Shown here: positions 31,294 through 39,911 of the stretch, in pieces
Layout: every line of letters begins with the position of its first letter
Position numbering within the stretch: position 1 is the first letter of the stretch
Assembly: GCF_900163835.1 (NCBI RefSeq)
Contig: NZ_FUKR01000028.1
Location: 1 to 42,324, forward strand
Length of the DNA: 42,324 nt
Origin: Mycetocola reblochoni REB411
Lineage (GTDB): Bacteria > Actinomycetota > Actinomycetes > Actinomycetales > Microbacteriaceae
Reading direction: 5' to 3'
The notes under the pieces: generated by a model
The model's database searches: none
Told to the model about the DNA's origin: nothing
The model's input: the letters and a program-made list of their open reading frames with translations, nothing else
Position numbers and translations under genes: made by a program

Positions 31294-32573
31294 GCGACCG
31301 ACGGCTTCTGCTGCACTCGGTCACGGCCGTCGACGCCGGGGGGACGCGCGAGGACGCCTGGCTGAGCTGCGTCGACGGCGTGATCGCGGCGACGGGTGTC
31401 GGCGACGGCTGGCGCGCCCACCTGGCGCCCTCGACCCGCATGGCGGGCGGTGGCGGTGTGGCGGGCGACGACGGCACGGCGCGCGGCGACCACCCGGCGG
31501 CGGGGTTCAGCATGGGCGGCGTGGGCGGCCGGGCCGGTCACGACGGCGGTCCCACCGTCCTCGACGGCTCGGGGCTGACCGTCACCCCCGGCTTCATCGA
31601 CCTGCACCAGCACGGCGGCGGCGGGCACGGCAACGAGGACGGCCCCGCCGGCATCCTCGCCGCCCTGGACGCCCATGCCCTCCACGGCACGACCCGGGCA
31701 CTCGCCAGCCTCGTGGCGGCCCCCGTCCCGGTGCTGAGGGAGCGGCTGGAGTCGGCGAGCGCACTGGCCGCCCGCACCCCCGGCCTGTGGGGCGTCCACC
31801 TGGAGGGTCCCTTCCTCGCGCCCGCGCGGAAGGGCGCGCACGACGAGTCCGCCCTCGTCGCGCCCCGTCGTGCGGACGTCGCCGCGCTCCTTCCGCGGGG
31901 GGCGGAGCCGGCGATGATCACGATCGCCCCCGAGCTCCCGGGTGCCGGAGCCGCTATCGCCGCGTTCGCCTCGGCGGGCAGCGTCGTCGCGATCGGGCAC
32001 ACGGAGTGCGACGACGCTCAGGCACGTGCCGCCATCGCCGCGGGCGCCAGGCATCTGACGCACACCTTCAACGCCATGCCGGGGATCGGTCACCGCGAGC
32101 CCGGTCCGATCCTCGCGGCCGTGGAGTCCGGCGGCATCACCCTCGAGGTCATCGTGGACGGCCACCACGTGCATCCCGCGGCGGTCCGGCTGCTGTACGC
32201 CGTCGCACCCGGTCGCGTCGCCGCCGTCACCGATGCGATGGCCGCAGCAGGAGCACCGGACGGCCGCTACCGCCTCGGGGACCTCGACGTCACCGTCGCC
32301 GACGGGGTCGCCACGCTGGCGGGGACGACGACGCTGGCCGGGTCGACGCTGACGATGGACGCCGCGCTGCGCACCGGTCTGGCGATGGGCGTACCGGTGG
32401 CGGAGATGGTCGGCTCCCTCACCGCGACACCCGCGCGCGTGCTCGGCAGAGACGCGAGCTTCGGCATGCTGGGCCCCGGCTTCGTCGCCGACCTCGTGCT
32501 CGTCGACGCCGGCTGGCAGGTCGTCGGCGTCTACCGTGACGGGGTGCCCGTCGTCTCCCCGCTGACGACGTGA
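31290..32573 (+). CDS. nagA: N-acetylglucosamine-6-phosphate deacetylase
   Basis: 427 aa from ATG 31290. Amidohydrolase barrel motifs: PGFIDLHQHGGGG (H106/H108), HLEGPFL (metal E172), AIGHTE (H237), LTHTFNAM (H258) and AVTDAM (catalytic D315). It removes acetate from GlcNAc-6-P, feeding NagB. Unusual: residues 52-88 are an inserted Gly/Ala/His-rich loop before the strand that leads into PGFID, lengthening a protein that is normally near 380-390 aa; GC-rich slippage could have produced it. Convergent with the serine hydrolase gene 13 bases beyond the stop. Confidence 0.94.
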   Translation: MSDRRLLLHSVTAVDAGGTREDAWLSCVDGVIAATGVGDGWRAHLAPSTRMAGGGGVAGDDGTARGDHPAAGFSMGGVGGRAGHDGGPTVLDGSGLTVTPGFIDLHQHGGGGHGNEDGPAGILAALDAHALHGTTRALASLVAAPVPVLRERLESASALAARTPGLWGVHLEGPFLAPARKGAHDESALVAPRRADVAALLPRGAEPAMITIAPELPGAGAAIAAFASAGSVVAIGHTECDDAQARAAIAAGARHLTHTFNAMPGIGHREPGPILAAVESGGITLEVIVDGHHVHPAAVRLLYAVAPGRVAAVTDAMAAAGAPDGRYRLGDLDVTVADGVATLAGTTTLAGSTLTMDAALRTGLAMGVPVAEMVGSLTATPARVLGRDASFGMLGPGFVADLVLVDAGWQVVGVYRDGVPVVSPLTT

Positions 32574-32586
32574 GGCGGTCCGGCGC

Positions 32587-33486
32587 TCAGACGACGTACT
32601 CCAGGATGTCCTCGCCGACGGTCCGGAGTGCGTCGACGACGGCGAGGCGGGAGCGCAGGTCGCTGTCGGCGAAGCTCGCCGCGACCGCGTAGCTGACGCC
32701 CGCGCGCGGCCCGCGCAGGACCCCGGCCTCGACGCGGATGCTGCTGTCGGCACCGGTCTTGTTGATCAGGTGGAGCCCGTGGCGCCCGTCCCTGTGGGCG
32801 AGCGGGTCCATGCCGAACGCCGAGGCGACGAGGGAGAGGTCCATGTTGCCGCTCAGCCACTCGGTGACGAGCCCGCTGGTGGCCTGGTCGACGATCTCAC
32901 CCCTGACGAGCGAGCCGAACAGCCAGGACAGCTCGCGCATGGAGCCGAGCGAGACGTGGGGGGCGTCGTCGGGTCCGCGCGTGGCGCGCACCCGGTCGAG
33001 CATCGCCGTCCGACGAAGGCCGATCGCCTCGGTCCTGCGCCTGACCGAGTCGAGGCCGACGGCCCTGACCAGGACGTTGGTCGCGACGGTGTCGCTCGTC
33101 GCCGCGACGAGGGCGGCGACGTCGGAGATCGGCAGGGCGGGGACCTGGAGGTGCTGCCAGAGCCCCGCCTCGGCGACCTCGTCCTGCGCGGTGCGCTCGA
33201 GCACCTGGAGCGCGGGGAAGGAGCTGTCCTGGAGGTGCGCGGCGACGTCGATGAGCAGCAGCACCTTGCCGACGGAGGCCGTCGGCATGACGATGTAGTC
33301 GTCGACGGCGAGCAGACTCTGGCCGGAGGAGATGTCGTCGATCCTGGCGGAGACCTTGACGCCGTTGTGCGCGAGGAACTCGAGTGCCTTGAGGCCGGTC
33401 GTGAAGCTGTCCGCCGATGCGGGCGACACGTGCCGTGGGCGTCGACGCGGCCGTGACCGTCTCCCGGTGTTCTGCGTTGCGGACAC
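32587..33486 (-). CDS. Serine hydrolase of the class A beta-lactamase fold
   Basis: 299 aa from GTG 33486, chosen because GGAGG lies four bases upstream (an open frame continues to 33579). Motifs in order: S71-V-G-K74 (SxxK), S131-D-T133 (SDN-like) in TSDTVATN, and K243-T-G245. I see no Glu166-type ExxLN loop; the region reads RGPDDAPHVSLGSM. There is also no hydrophobic signal peptide, only an Arg-rich start, so the protein appears cytoplasmic, unlike secreted beta-lactamases. It may be an esterase or a peptidase-like hydrolase instead of a resistance enzyme. Convergent with nagA. Confidence 0.85.
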   Translation of the reverse strand: MSATQNTGRRSRPRRRPRHVSPASADSFTTGLKALEFLAHNGVKVSARIDDISSGQSLLAVDDYIVMPTASVGKVLLLIDVAAHLQDSSFPALQVLERTAQDEVAEAGLWQHLQVPALPISDVAALVAATSDTVATNVLVRAVGLDSVRRRTEAIGLRRTAMLDRVRATRGPDDAPHVSLGSMRELSWLFGSLVRGEIVDQATSGLVTEWLSGNMDLSLVASAFGMDPLAHRDGRHGLHLINKTGADSSIRVEAGVLRGPRAGVSYAVAASFADSDLRSRLAVVDALRTVGEDILEYVV

Positions 33487-33781
33487 GCACCCTCCTGCTT
33501 CCCTGCGGGCTTCCCCTGCGACCGTTCCCGTCCGGGCGTGCTGCCCGTCCTGAGACGTCGGGTCCGACCCGATGGACACTCGTGGAGTGGGGGATGTCAG
33601 GGGCGGTCGGACCCCGATTCACTCACGGTATCCTAAACCGCCTGTCGACCACCGTCGGTTGTCCCGAGCCGGAACGGCCGAGCGATGACCCCCCGCAGGA
33701 CCCGGCGCACCGGGGCCTGCCCGCCGAGCCCGGACCGCCGGAGCCCGACAACGGAGAGCCGGACGCCTGCGGCCCTCCCCG
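33487..33781. other. Intergenic region upstream of the serine hydrolase gene
   Basis: A 295-base stretch without a convincing gene. It holds the GGAGG for the serine hydrolase and a possible minus-strand -10, TAGGAT (plus 33630-33635), next to an unusually AT-containing patch; the -35 is not clear. The left-over half (33650-33781) is GC-rich, downstream of the M13 peptidase stop, and shows no perfect terminator stem. Confidence 0.5.
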
Positions 33782-35758
33782 TCACCAGATGGCGACGCGG
33801 GACGCGGGGTCCAGCCACAGCCCGTCGCCCTCGGCCAGGCCGAACGCCTCGGCGAAGGCGTCGAGGTTGCGGACGATCTGGTTGCAGCGGAACTCGTTGG
33901 GCGAGTGCGGGTCGATCGCGAGCAGCCGGATGACCTCGGCGTCTCTGGCCTTCTGCTGCCAGGCCTGCGCCCAGGACAGGAAGAACCGCTCCGCGCCGCT
34001 GAGGCCGTCGACGATGGGGGCGTCCGCGCCGGCGAGCGAGCGCTGGTAGGCCTTCCAGGCGATCGAGAGACCGCCCAAATCTCCGATGTTCTCGCCGATG
34101 GTGAGGGCGCCGTTGACGTGGTGCCCCGGGGTCTGCTCGGGCGCGAGCGCGTCGTACTGCTCGATGAGGGCGGCGGTGCGCTCCTCGAACGCGGCGCGGT
34201 CCTCCGGCGTCCACCAGTCGAGCAGCCGGCCCTCGCCGTCGTACCGCGAGCCCTGGTCGTCGAAGCCGTGGCCGATCTCGTGGCCGATCACGGCGCCGAT
34301 CGCCCCGTAGTTGGCGGCGGGGTCGCGCTCCGGGTCGAAGAAGGGGAACTGGAGGATCGCGGCGGGGAACACGATCTCGTTGAAGCCGGGGTTGTAGTAC
34401 GCGTTCACGGTCTGCGGCGTCATGAACCACTCGTCGCGGTCGACGGGGGAGCCGATCTTGGCGAGCTCCCTGCGGTACTCGAACTCGGTGACGCGGGCGA
34501 CGTTGCCGATGAGGTCCCCGGCGTCGATGACGAGCCCGTCGTAGTCACGCCAGCGGTCCGGATACCCGATCTTGGGGGTGAAGAGGTCGAGCTTGGCGAG
34601 GGCGCGCTCGCGTGTGGCCTCGCTCATCCAGTCGAGGGTGCTGATCGAGTCGCGGTACGCCTCGACCAGGTTGGCCACGAGCACGTCCATCTGCGTCTTC
34701 GACTCCTCGGGGAAGTGCCGCTGGACGTAGGCGCGTCCGACCGCCTCGCCGAGCGAGCCCTCGACGAGGGACACGCCGCGCTTCCACCGCTCCCTGATCC
34801 GGGGGACGCCGCTGAGGGTGCGGCCGTAGAAATCGAAGTTCTCGGCAACGAAGTCGTCGGTGAGGTAGGCGGCCGACGCGTGGACGACCTTCCAGCTCAG
34901 CCAGTCCTTCCACGCCGCGAGGCGGTCCTCGACGAGGAGCGCGCCGAGGCCGGTGACGGCGTCGGGCTCGCGGACGATGACCTCGTCCATGGCCCCCTCG
35001 CTGTCCCCGAGCACGCCGTCGCGCCACGCGGCCAGCAGGGCGGGACGGCCGCTGAGCTCCGCGGCGGCGTCCCAGCGGAGCAGGTTGTAGGTGGCCTGGC
35101 TGTCGCGCGTGGCGACGTTGTCCCAGTGGGTCGCCGCGATCGCGGTCTCGAGCTCGAACACGCGCTCCGCCCGCTCGCCGGAGTCGTCCCGCTCGGGCGA
35201 GGCGAGCGCCAGCAGCCGCTCGATGTGGGCACGGTAGGCCTCGCGGGTCTCGGCGAAGGACTCCTCGCGGTAGTAGGACTCGTCGGGCAGGCTGATGCCG
35301 GACTGCTCCAGGTGGATCAGGTACCGCGAGGGGTCGCCCGGGTCGGTGTCGATGAAGACGGCGAGCAGCCCGGGGACGCCGCCGCGCTGCAGCCGGCCCA
35401 CGAGCGCGGCGAGCTCCGCGACGGTGCCGACGGCATCGACCTCGGCGAGGCGCTCGGCGAGCGGTGCGCATCCCCTGCGACGGATAGCGTCCTCATCCAT
35501 GAAGGAGGTGTAGAGGTCGCCGATGGTGCGCTCCAGCGTGCCGGGTTCGGCGTCGACGGAGTCGAGGATGATCTGCTTGACCGCGGCCTCCGCCTCGTCG
35601 GCGAGGACGTTGAACGAGCCCCAGCGCGACTTGTCCTCGGGGATCTGCGCCGTCGCCAGCCACCCGCCGTTGACGTGCCGGTAGAGGTCGTCCTGGGCGC
35701 GGACGGCGGGGTCGAAGGTGGTCGGGTCGATGCCGGAGCGGAGGGGCGCGTCAGTCAT
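33782..35758 (-). CDS. M13 family zinc metallopeptidase (neprilysin/PepO-like)
   Basis: 658 aa. Zinc-binding HEIGH (493-497) followed by FDDQGSRYDGEG, third ligand E556 with D560 in GENIGDLGG, and the family substrate-binding NAYYNPGFNEIVFPA (452-466). The start FDPAVRAQDDLYRHVNGGWL is the standard N-terminus of bacterial soluble M13 enzymes, which have no signal peptide, so it degrades oligopeptides in the cytoplasm. Length is typical. ATG 35758 lacks a ribosome binding site, and TACGCT six bases upstream suggests a leaderless mRNA. Confidence 0.95.
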   Translation of the reverse strand: MTDAPLRSGIDPTTFDPAVRAQDDLYRHVNGGWLATAQIPEDKSRWGSFNVLADEAEAAVKQIILDSVDAEPGTLERTIGDLYTSFMDEDAIRRRGCAPLAERLAEVDAVGTVAELAALVGRLQRGGVPGLLAVFIDTDPGDPSRYLIHLEQSGISLPDESYYREESFAETREAYRAHIERLLALASPERDDSGERAERVFELETAIAATHWDNVATRDSQATYNLLRWDAAAELSGRPALLAAWRDGVLGDSEGAMDEVIVREPDAVTGLGALLVEDRLAAWKDWLSWKVVHASAAYLTDDFVAENFDFYGRTLSGVPRIRERWKRGVSLVEGSLGEAVGRAYVQRHFPEESKTQMDVLVANLVEAYRDSISTLDWMSEATRERALAKLDLFTPKIGYPDRWRDYDGLVIDAGDLIGNVARVTEFEYRRELAKIGSPVDRDEWFMTPQTVNAYYNPGFNEIVFPAAILQFPFFDPERDPAANYGAIGAVIGHEIGHGFDDQGSRYDGEGRLLDWWTPEDRAAFEERTAALIEQYDALAPEQTPGHHVNGALTIGENIGDLGGLSIAWKAYQRSLAGADAPIVDGLSGAERFFLSWAQAWQQKARDAEVIRLLAIDPHSPNEFRCNQIVRNLDAFAEAFGLAEGDGLWLDPASRVAIW

Positions 35759-35764
35759 GTCCCC

Positions 35765-35770
35765 AGCGTA
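35765..35770 (-). promoter_or_regulatory. -10 element, leaderless start (M13 peptidase)
   Basis: Minus-strand TACGCT, six bases (GGGGAC), then ATG at 35758. The hexamer is the same as at the ferric reductase gene. -35 not evident. Confidence 0.45.
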
Positions 35771-35790
35771 TCGGCGAGCGCCGACGGCGG

Positions 35791-35835
35791 CACCGGCGTG
35801 ACCGCCGGTGTCAGCGCCTTCCCCGCTCGGCGGGG
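35791..35835 (-). terminator. Two hairpins after the ABC permease gene
   Basis: Reading minus strand after the permease stop (35873): CCCCGC/GCGGGG (35821-35826 with 35830-35835, three-base loop), then CACCGGCG/CGCCGGTG (35791-35798 with 35803-35810, TGAC loop). Both are perfect stems without a U-tract and probably end the transporter/amidohydrolase operon before the M13 promoter. Confidence 0.6.
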
Positions 35836-35872
35836 TGTGGAGTCCCCACGGCCGGCCGCCGCCGCCGACAGG

Positions 35873-36664
35873 TCACCGCGGCTCCCACGTGATCACCCAC
35901 CTCCTGGCGAGCCGGACGGCGAGGTTGAGCAGGATGCCGAGCGCCGAGAGGATGATCAGCAGCGCGAACACCGCGGGTGTCTCCATCCGGCCCTGAGCCT
36001 GAAGGATCAGCACGCCGAGTCCGTGCTGTGCTCCCACGAACTCGGCCACGATCGCACCGATCATCGCGTTCGCGACGGCGAGCTCCAGGCCACTGAAGAT
36101 CTGCGGCAGCGCCGCGGGGATCAGCAGACGCGTCCGCAGCTGCATCGGGGACGCCCCGTTCACGCGGAACAGGTCGATCTGGTCCCTGTCCACGGAACGC
36201 AGCCCGTGGATGGTGTTCACCAGGACGGGGAAGAACGCGAGCAGGACCACGACGACGACTTTGGACGGGAGACCGAAACCGAACCAGATGACGAAGAGCG
36301 GGGCGACGGCGACCTTGGGTATCGACTCGATGGCGACGATGTACGGGAAGACGATCCCGTACACTCTCGGCATCTGCGCCAGCGTCACGGCCAGGCCCAG
36401 CCCCAGGGCGACGCCGATCAGCAGCCCCAAGCCGACCTCGGTCATGGTGGCCGCCGCGTTCTGGAGGTAGCGCGGCAGCGCGGCGGGGTCGACGAGCGCC
36501 GCGAGAACCTCGGTGAGGGGCGGGATGACGTAGCGCGGCGTGTTGAGCAGGCCGGGCAGGAACTGCCAGGCGAGCAGCAGGACCACGAGCAGGGCGATCC
36601 CGCCGGTGATCTGGACGCCCCGACCGCTTGGGCGGCGCGGCGGGCTGACGGTGGTGGTGCTCAT
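35873..36664 (-). CDS. ABC transporter permease (SsuC/TauC-like)
   Basis: 263 aa from ATG 36664, overlapping the stop of the ATPase gene (ATGA). Six hydrophobic segments, starting ITGGIALLVVLLLAWQFLPG. The conserved cytoplasmic loop is FRVNGASPMQLRTRLLIPAALPQIFSGLELAVANAMIGAIVAEFVGAQHGLG, characteristic of SsuC/TauC/ThiX-type permeases that import alkanesulfonates, taurine, pyrimidines, nitrate and similar small compounds. Last gene of the five-gene leftward cluster; its cargo is set by the binding protein and suggested only by the FluG-type amidohydrolase. Confidence 0.92.
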   Translation of the reverse strand: MSTTTVSPPRRPSGRGVQITGGIALLVVLLLAWQFLPGLLNTPRYVIPPLTEVLAALVDPAALPRYLQNAAATMTEVGLGLLIGVALGLGLAVTLAQMPRVYGIVFPYIVAIESIPKVAVAPLFVIWFGFGLPSKVVVVVLLAFFPVLVNTIHGLRSVDRDQIDLFRVNGASPMQLRTRLLIPAALPQIFSGLELAVANAMIGAIVAEFVGAQHGLGVLILQAQGRMETPAVFALLIILSALGILLNLAVRLARRWVITWEPR

Positions 36665-37425
36665 GCGTGGCTCACCTCAAAGTGACTGCGGATTCGGGAC
36701 GTGAGCGCGGCGAACTCCGGTTCGCCGAGCAGATCGAGACTGCGCTCGCGGTCGAAGGGGACGATGATCTCCTCGACGATGCGGCCGGGTCGCGGGCTCA
36801 TGACGATGACGCGTTCGGCGAGGAACACCGCCTCGCTGATCGAGTGGGTGATGAGCACGGCCGTCGTCCCCGTCTCCCGCCAGATGCGGTTGACCTCGAC
36901 GTTGAGCGTGTCCCTGGTCATGGCGTCCAGCGCACCGAAGGGCTCGTCCATGAGGAGCAGCGACGGGTCGTGCACGAGCGCGCGACAGATGGCGGCTCGC
37001 TGCTGCATGCCGCCGCTCAGCTCACCGGGACGCTTGCGCGCGAACTCCGCCAGTCCGGCCATCGCCAGCAGGTCCATCGCTTTCGTCCTGTCGGCCGACG
37101 TCGGACGTCGGCGAAGGCTCAGCGGGAGCAGCACGTTCGCCAGGATGTCCTTCCACGGCAGCAGGGTCGCCTTCTGGAAGACCATTCCCACATCGCCGCT
37201 CCCCGTGCGGACGGGGTGCCCTCCGAGACTCGCGCTTCCTCCCGTGGGCTCCTCGAGACCGGCCAGGATCTTGAGCATGGTCGTCTTGCCGCAGCCGCTG
37301 GGCCCGACGACGGCGACGAACTCGCCCTGGCGGATGGAGAGGTCCACGGCGCTGAGCGCGTGCACGTGGCCCGTGCGGGTCGCGTAGCTCTTCTGCAGGC
37401 CGCGCAGTTCCACGAGGGCGCTCAC
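36661..37425 (-). CDS. ABC transporter ATPase (SsuB/TauB-like)
   Basis: 254 aa from GTG 37425, overlapping the amidohydrolase stop (GTGA). Walker A GPSGCGKT (41-48), Q-loop MVFQKATLLPW, signature LSGGMQQR, Walker B LLLMDEPFGALD, H-loop VLITHSISEAVFLAERVIVMSPRPGRI. The LLPWKDILANV stretch and the ISEA(V/I)FLADR-type end are typical of the NitT/TauT ATPases. It energises uptake through the SsuC-like permease next to it. The short length shows no extra regulatory domain. Confidence 0.94.
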   Translation of the reverse strand: MSALVELRGLQKSYATRTGHVHALSAVDLSIRQGEFVAVVGPSGCGKTTMLKILAGLEEPTGGSASLGGHPVRTGSGDVGMVFQKATLLPWKDILANVLLPLSLRRRPTSADRTKAMDLLAMAGLAEFARKRPGELSGGMQQRAAICRALVHDPSLLLMDEPFGALDAMTRDTLNVEVNRIWRETGTTAVLITHSISEAVFLAERVIVMSPRPGRIVEEIIVPFDRERSLDLLGEPEFAALTSRIRSHFEVSHA

Positions 37426-38750
37426 AGCTCGACCCCGTACGCGTCGCAGAGGTTGCCATGCAACACCCTCTCGGCGAGCCACCCCGCCTGCCGCATCGAC
37501 CAGAGCCCGTCCCTGACGCCGGACTCCAGGACCCGGTCGAGGGCACGCCTGGCCCGAAGCGTCGAGGAGACGTGCAGCTCGGGTGAGCCGGTGTCGGTGC
37601 CGTACATCACCCGGTTGGCGGGGAGCAGCTCCAGCCACTCCTCGAGCACCCGCTCCATGACGTGGTGCTGCAGATAGGGCATCCACGAGAAGTCCAGGTG
37701 CACGTTCCCGTGCATCTGGGCGAGGGCGGTGAGGTGGGAGCTGTAGGGGAACCCACCATGAATGAGGATGACGGTGAGCGTGTTGAGCGCGGGGTCCCCG
37801 ATCAGCTCCTCGAGGAGCAGCGGATCGGCCGTGCTGACTCGCAGTCCCGGCTCGGTGTGGCCGAAGCCGGTGTGGATCTGCACGGGCATGTCGTTCGCCA
37901 CCGCCCACTCCAGCACGAGGAACGCGAGGTGGTCGGCGAGCGCCTTGTGCGCCGCGGGGTCGAGCGGGGCGCCGCGCGACAGCGACGCCCACGCGTCCTC
38001 GGCCACGGACCTGCTCGTCCGTTCGAAGCGCAGGGTGCGGACGTAGGCGGACGCGATCTTGAGCCCGACGAACCCCTCGGACCGGCGACGGTCGAGCGAC
38101 GCCATGACGAAGTCGACGTAGGCGGCCAACGTCCTGGGGAGCGAGGTGTCGGCGATCTGCAGCTGCCGGTCGAGCACGCGGCTGAAGACCCGACGGAATC
38201 GCGGAGCATCCGTTCCCCTTCCGGTCCACTCGGGGTGCCCGAACGGGAACAGGTACGGGTCGATGCGGGCGATCGGACGGTACCGCTCGTGCGGCCAGAC
38301 CGTCGAGTCGATCTCCGGGATGTCCGTCAGAACGCTCGCCGTCCCTGACAGCTGGAGCGCCCTGTCGTACAGCCCGGCGAAGTCCGTCTCCCTGGCCTGC
38401 AGGCTGAGCCGGTCCAGGGTGGCCTCGTCGTGGCGGCCATAGAGTGCCTCCGCGCCCTCCCAGAGCGCGCGGTCGTGCACGGTCGTGGCCTGGTAGCGAC
38501 GGCTCTCGGCGACGAGCGCGGGCACGCCGAGCTCGTCCCCGATCCTCTCCGCCACGTCGCTGTCTCCCGACTCGACGGCGGCCATCCACCGCTGATAGTC
38601 GGCGTGGGGGATGCGGCTCTCCACGTGACCGAGCGCGTTCTCCTCCGCGAGCGCGGAGACCGGCTCGAGGCTCTGTCCAGGGCGGACGTAACCGGCATGG
38701 GAGTGGTGGTCGATCGCGGGCACTCCGTCGGTGTAGCTCAGGCCGCTCAT
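37422..38750 (-). CDS. FluG-type amidohydrolase embedded in an ABC transporter operon
   Basis: 442 aa from ATG 38750 (ATGA overlap with the binding-protein stop). Barrel metal motifs: DHHSH (H16/H18), possible carbamylated K231 in GLKIA, MPVQIHTGFGHTEPGLR (H293), VILIHGGFPYSSHLTALAQMHGNVHLDFSW (H331) and VMYGTDTGSPEL (D386). The run from HTGFG to GTD matches the amidohydrolase half of FluG/nodulin-type proteins, often found with glutamine-synthetase-like ligases; no such ligase is in the window. Such enzymes are thought to hydrolyse gamma-glutamyl amides or related bonds, or to act as decarboxylase-like lyases. It probably processes the molecule imported by the surrounding transporter. Confidence 0.85.
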   Translation of the reverse strand: MSGLSYTDGVPAIDHHSHAGYVRPGQSLEPVSALAEENALGHVESRIPHADYQRWMAAVESGDSDVAERIGDELGVPALVAESRRYQATTVHDRALWEGAEALYGRHDEATLDRLSLQARETDFAGLYDRALQLSGTASVLTDIPEIDSTVWPHERYRPIARIDPYLFPFGHPEWTGRGTDAPRFRRVFSRVLDRQLQIADTSLPRTLAAYVDFVMASLDRRRSEGFVGLKIASAYVRTLRFERTSRSVAEDAWASLSRGAPLDPAAHKALADHLAFLVLEWAVANDMPVQIHTGFGHTEPGLRVSTADPLLLEELIGDPALNTLTVILIHGGFPYSSHLTALAQMHGNVHLDFSWMPYLQHHVMERVLEEWLELLPANRVMYGTDTGSPELHVSSTLRARRALDRVLESGVRDGLWSMRQAGWLAERVLHGNLCDAYGVEL

Positions 38751-39847
38751 TCGGCGCTCCACGACTCGGCCTCGTCGACGACGGCGTCGCCGTCGAAGTC
38801 GTTGTACCGCTCGACGAGGCTTCCATCGATGTGGGCGGCGAGATCGACGGGGGAGGCGACGATGCCCGCGTCGACGGAGAAGTCCTCCCACGCGGAGACG
38901 GCGGCATCGCTGTAGGCGCCCCAGGACGAGGTCCCCTGGGGGTCGTCCGCCGTGAGCAGCTCGACGCGACGTTCCAACGCGACGAGGGTGGTCGCCAGCT
39001 GCTCCTCCATGCTCGTACCGGCGACGAGGGTGTCGGGGTACGCCTCGTACATGATGCGCAGTGCCGCCTCCGGGTTCGTCGCCGTGAACAGCGTCGCCTT
39101 GGCCATGGCGCGACCGAAGCCCGCGACGACGTCGGGGTTGTCCTCCACGTACGCCGGCGAGGTGAAGTAGGTGGTGGAGAACAGCGACGCCACCTCATCC
39201 GTGGTGAAGTAGGTGAGCTCGACGCCCTGCGACTCGAATGCCGCGTACTCGGTGTCCCAGAGCGACAACGCCTGCACCTGGTTCGACTCCAGCGCCTGGA
39301 GAGCGGCCGCGCCGGTGCCGACGGCGAGGTTGGTGAAGTCCACGTCCTCGACGAGCCCCGCCTCGGAGAGGATCCCGTTCGAGAGCAGGAGGTTGCTCGT
39401 GCCGAGGCTGGCCTGTCCGACGACGCCCCCCTCGAGGTCGCCGATCTCCTGCACCGGCCCGTCGGCCAGGGACGCGATCGAGCCGGTCTGCTGCCGGATG
39501 TAGTTGTAGACGAGGGCGACGTCCCCTCCGTTCTCGATGGTCTGCAGCAGCGGCTCGGGCGGGGTGCTGCCGACCTCGAGGCTGCCGCTGTCGACGCCCT
39601 GGATGATCGAGGTGGAGTCGGTGGTGAAGACGATCTCCAGGTCGATGCCCTCCTCGGCGAAGTAGCCGAGCTCCTCGGCGACGGCCATGGGCGAGTTGTT
39701 GGCGCCCATCTGGGTGGGCAGCCCGAATCGCACCGTGGTCAGCTCGGCGCTGTCATCGTCCTGGGCCGCTGAGCAGCCGGACAGGGCGAGAGCCGTCACG
39801 GCGAGTGCTGTCAGGGCGACGACGCCGCGGGTGGGTGTCTTTCTCAT
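38747..39847 (-). CDS. ABC transporter solute-binding lipoprotein (NMT1/SsuA-like)
   Basis: 366 aa from ATG 39847 (AAGGAA upstream). Signal peptide with lipobox L22-S-G-C25. The mature part has the NMT1/SsuA pattern: TVRFGLPTQMGANNSPMAVAEELGYFAEEGIDLEIVFTTDSTSIIQGVDSGSLEVGSTPPEPLL, VGQASLGTSNLLL, and ALSLWDTEYAAFESQG. Relatives bind sulfonates, pyrimidines, nitrate, riboflavin or aromatic compounds. It delivers cargo to the permease and ATPase downstream; the amidohydrolase gene is inserted between them. The ligand is unknown. Confidence 0.92.
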   Translation of the reverse strand: MRKTPTRGVVALTALAVTALALSGCSAAQDDDSAELTTVRFGLPTQMGANNSPMAVAEELGYFAEEGIDLEIVFTTDSTSIIQGVDSGSLEVGSTPPEPLLQTIENGGDVALVYNYIRQQTGSIASLADGPVQEIGDLEGGVVGQASLGTSNLLLSNGILSEAGLVEDVDFTNLAVGTGAAALQALESNQVQALSLWDTEYAAFESQGVELTYFTTDEVASLFSTTYFTSPAYVEDNPDVVAGFGRAMAKATLFTATNPEAALRIMYEAYPDTLVAGTSMEEQLATTLVALERRVELLTADDPQGTSSWGAYSDAAVSAWEDFSVDAGIVASPVDLAAHIDGSLVERYNDFDGDAVVDEAESWSAE

Positions 39848-39911
39848 GTTCTGTGTTCCTTCTGGTGGGGTGGTGCCGGAAGGCGCAGTGGTTCGTGGCG
39901 CGCCGGGGAGA

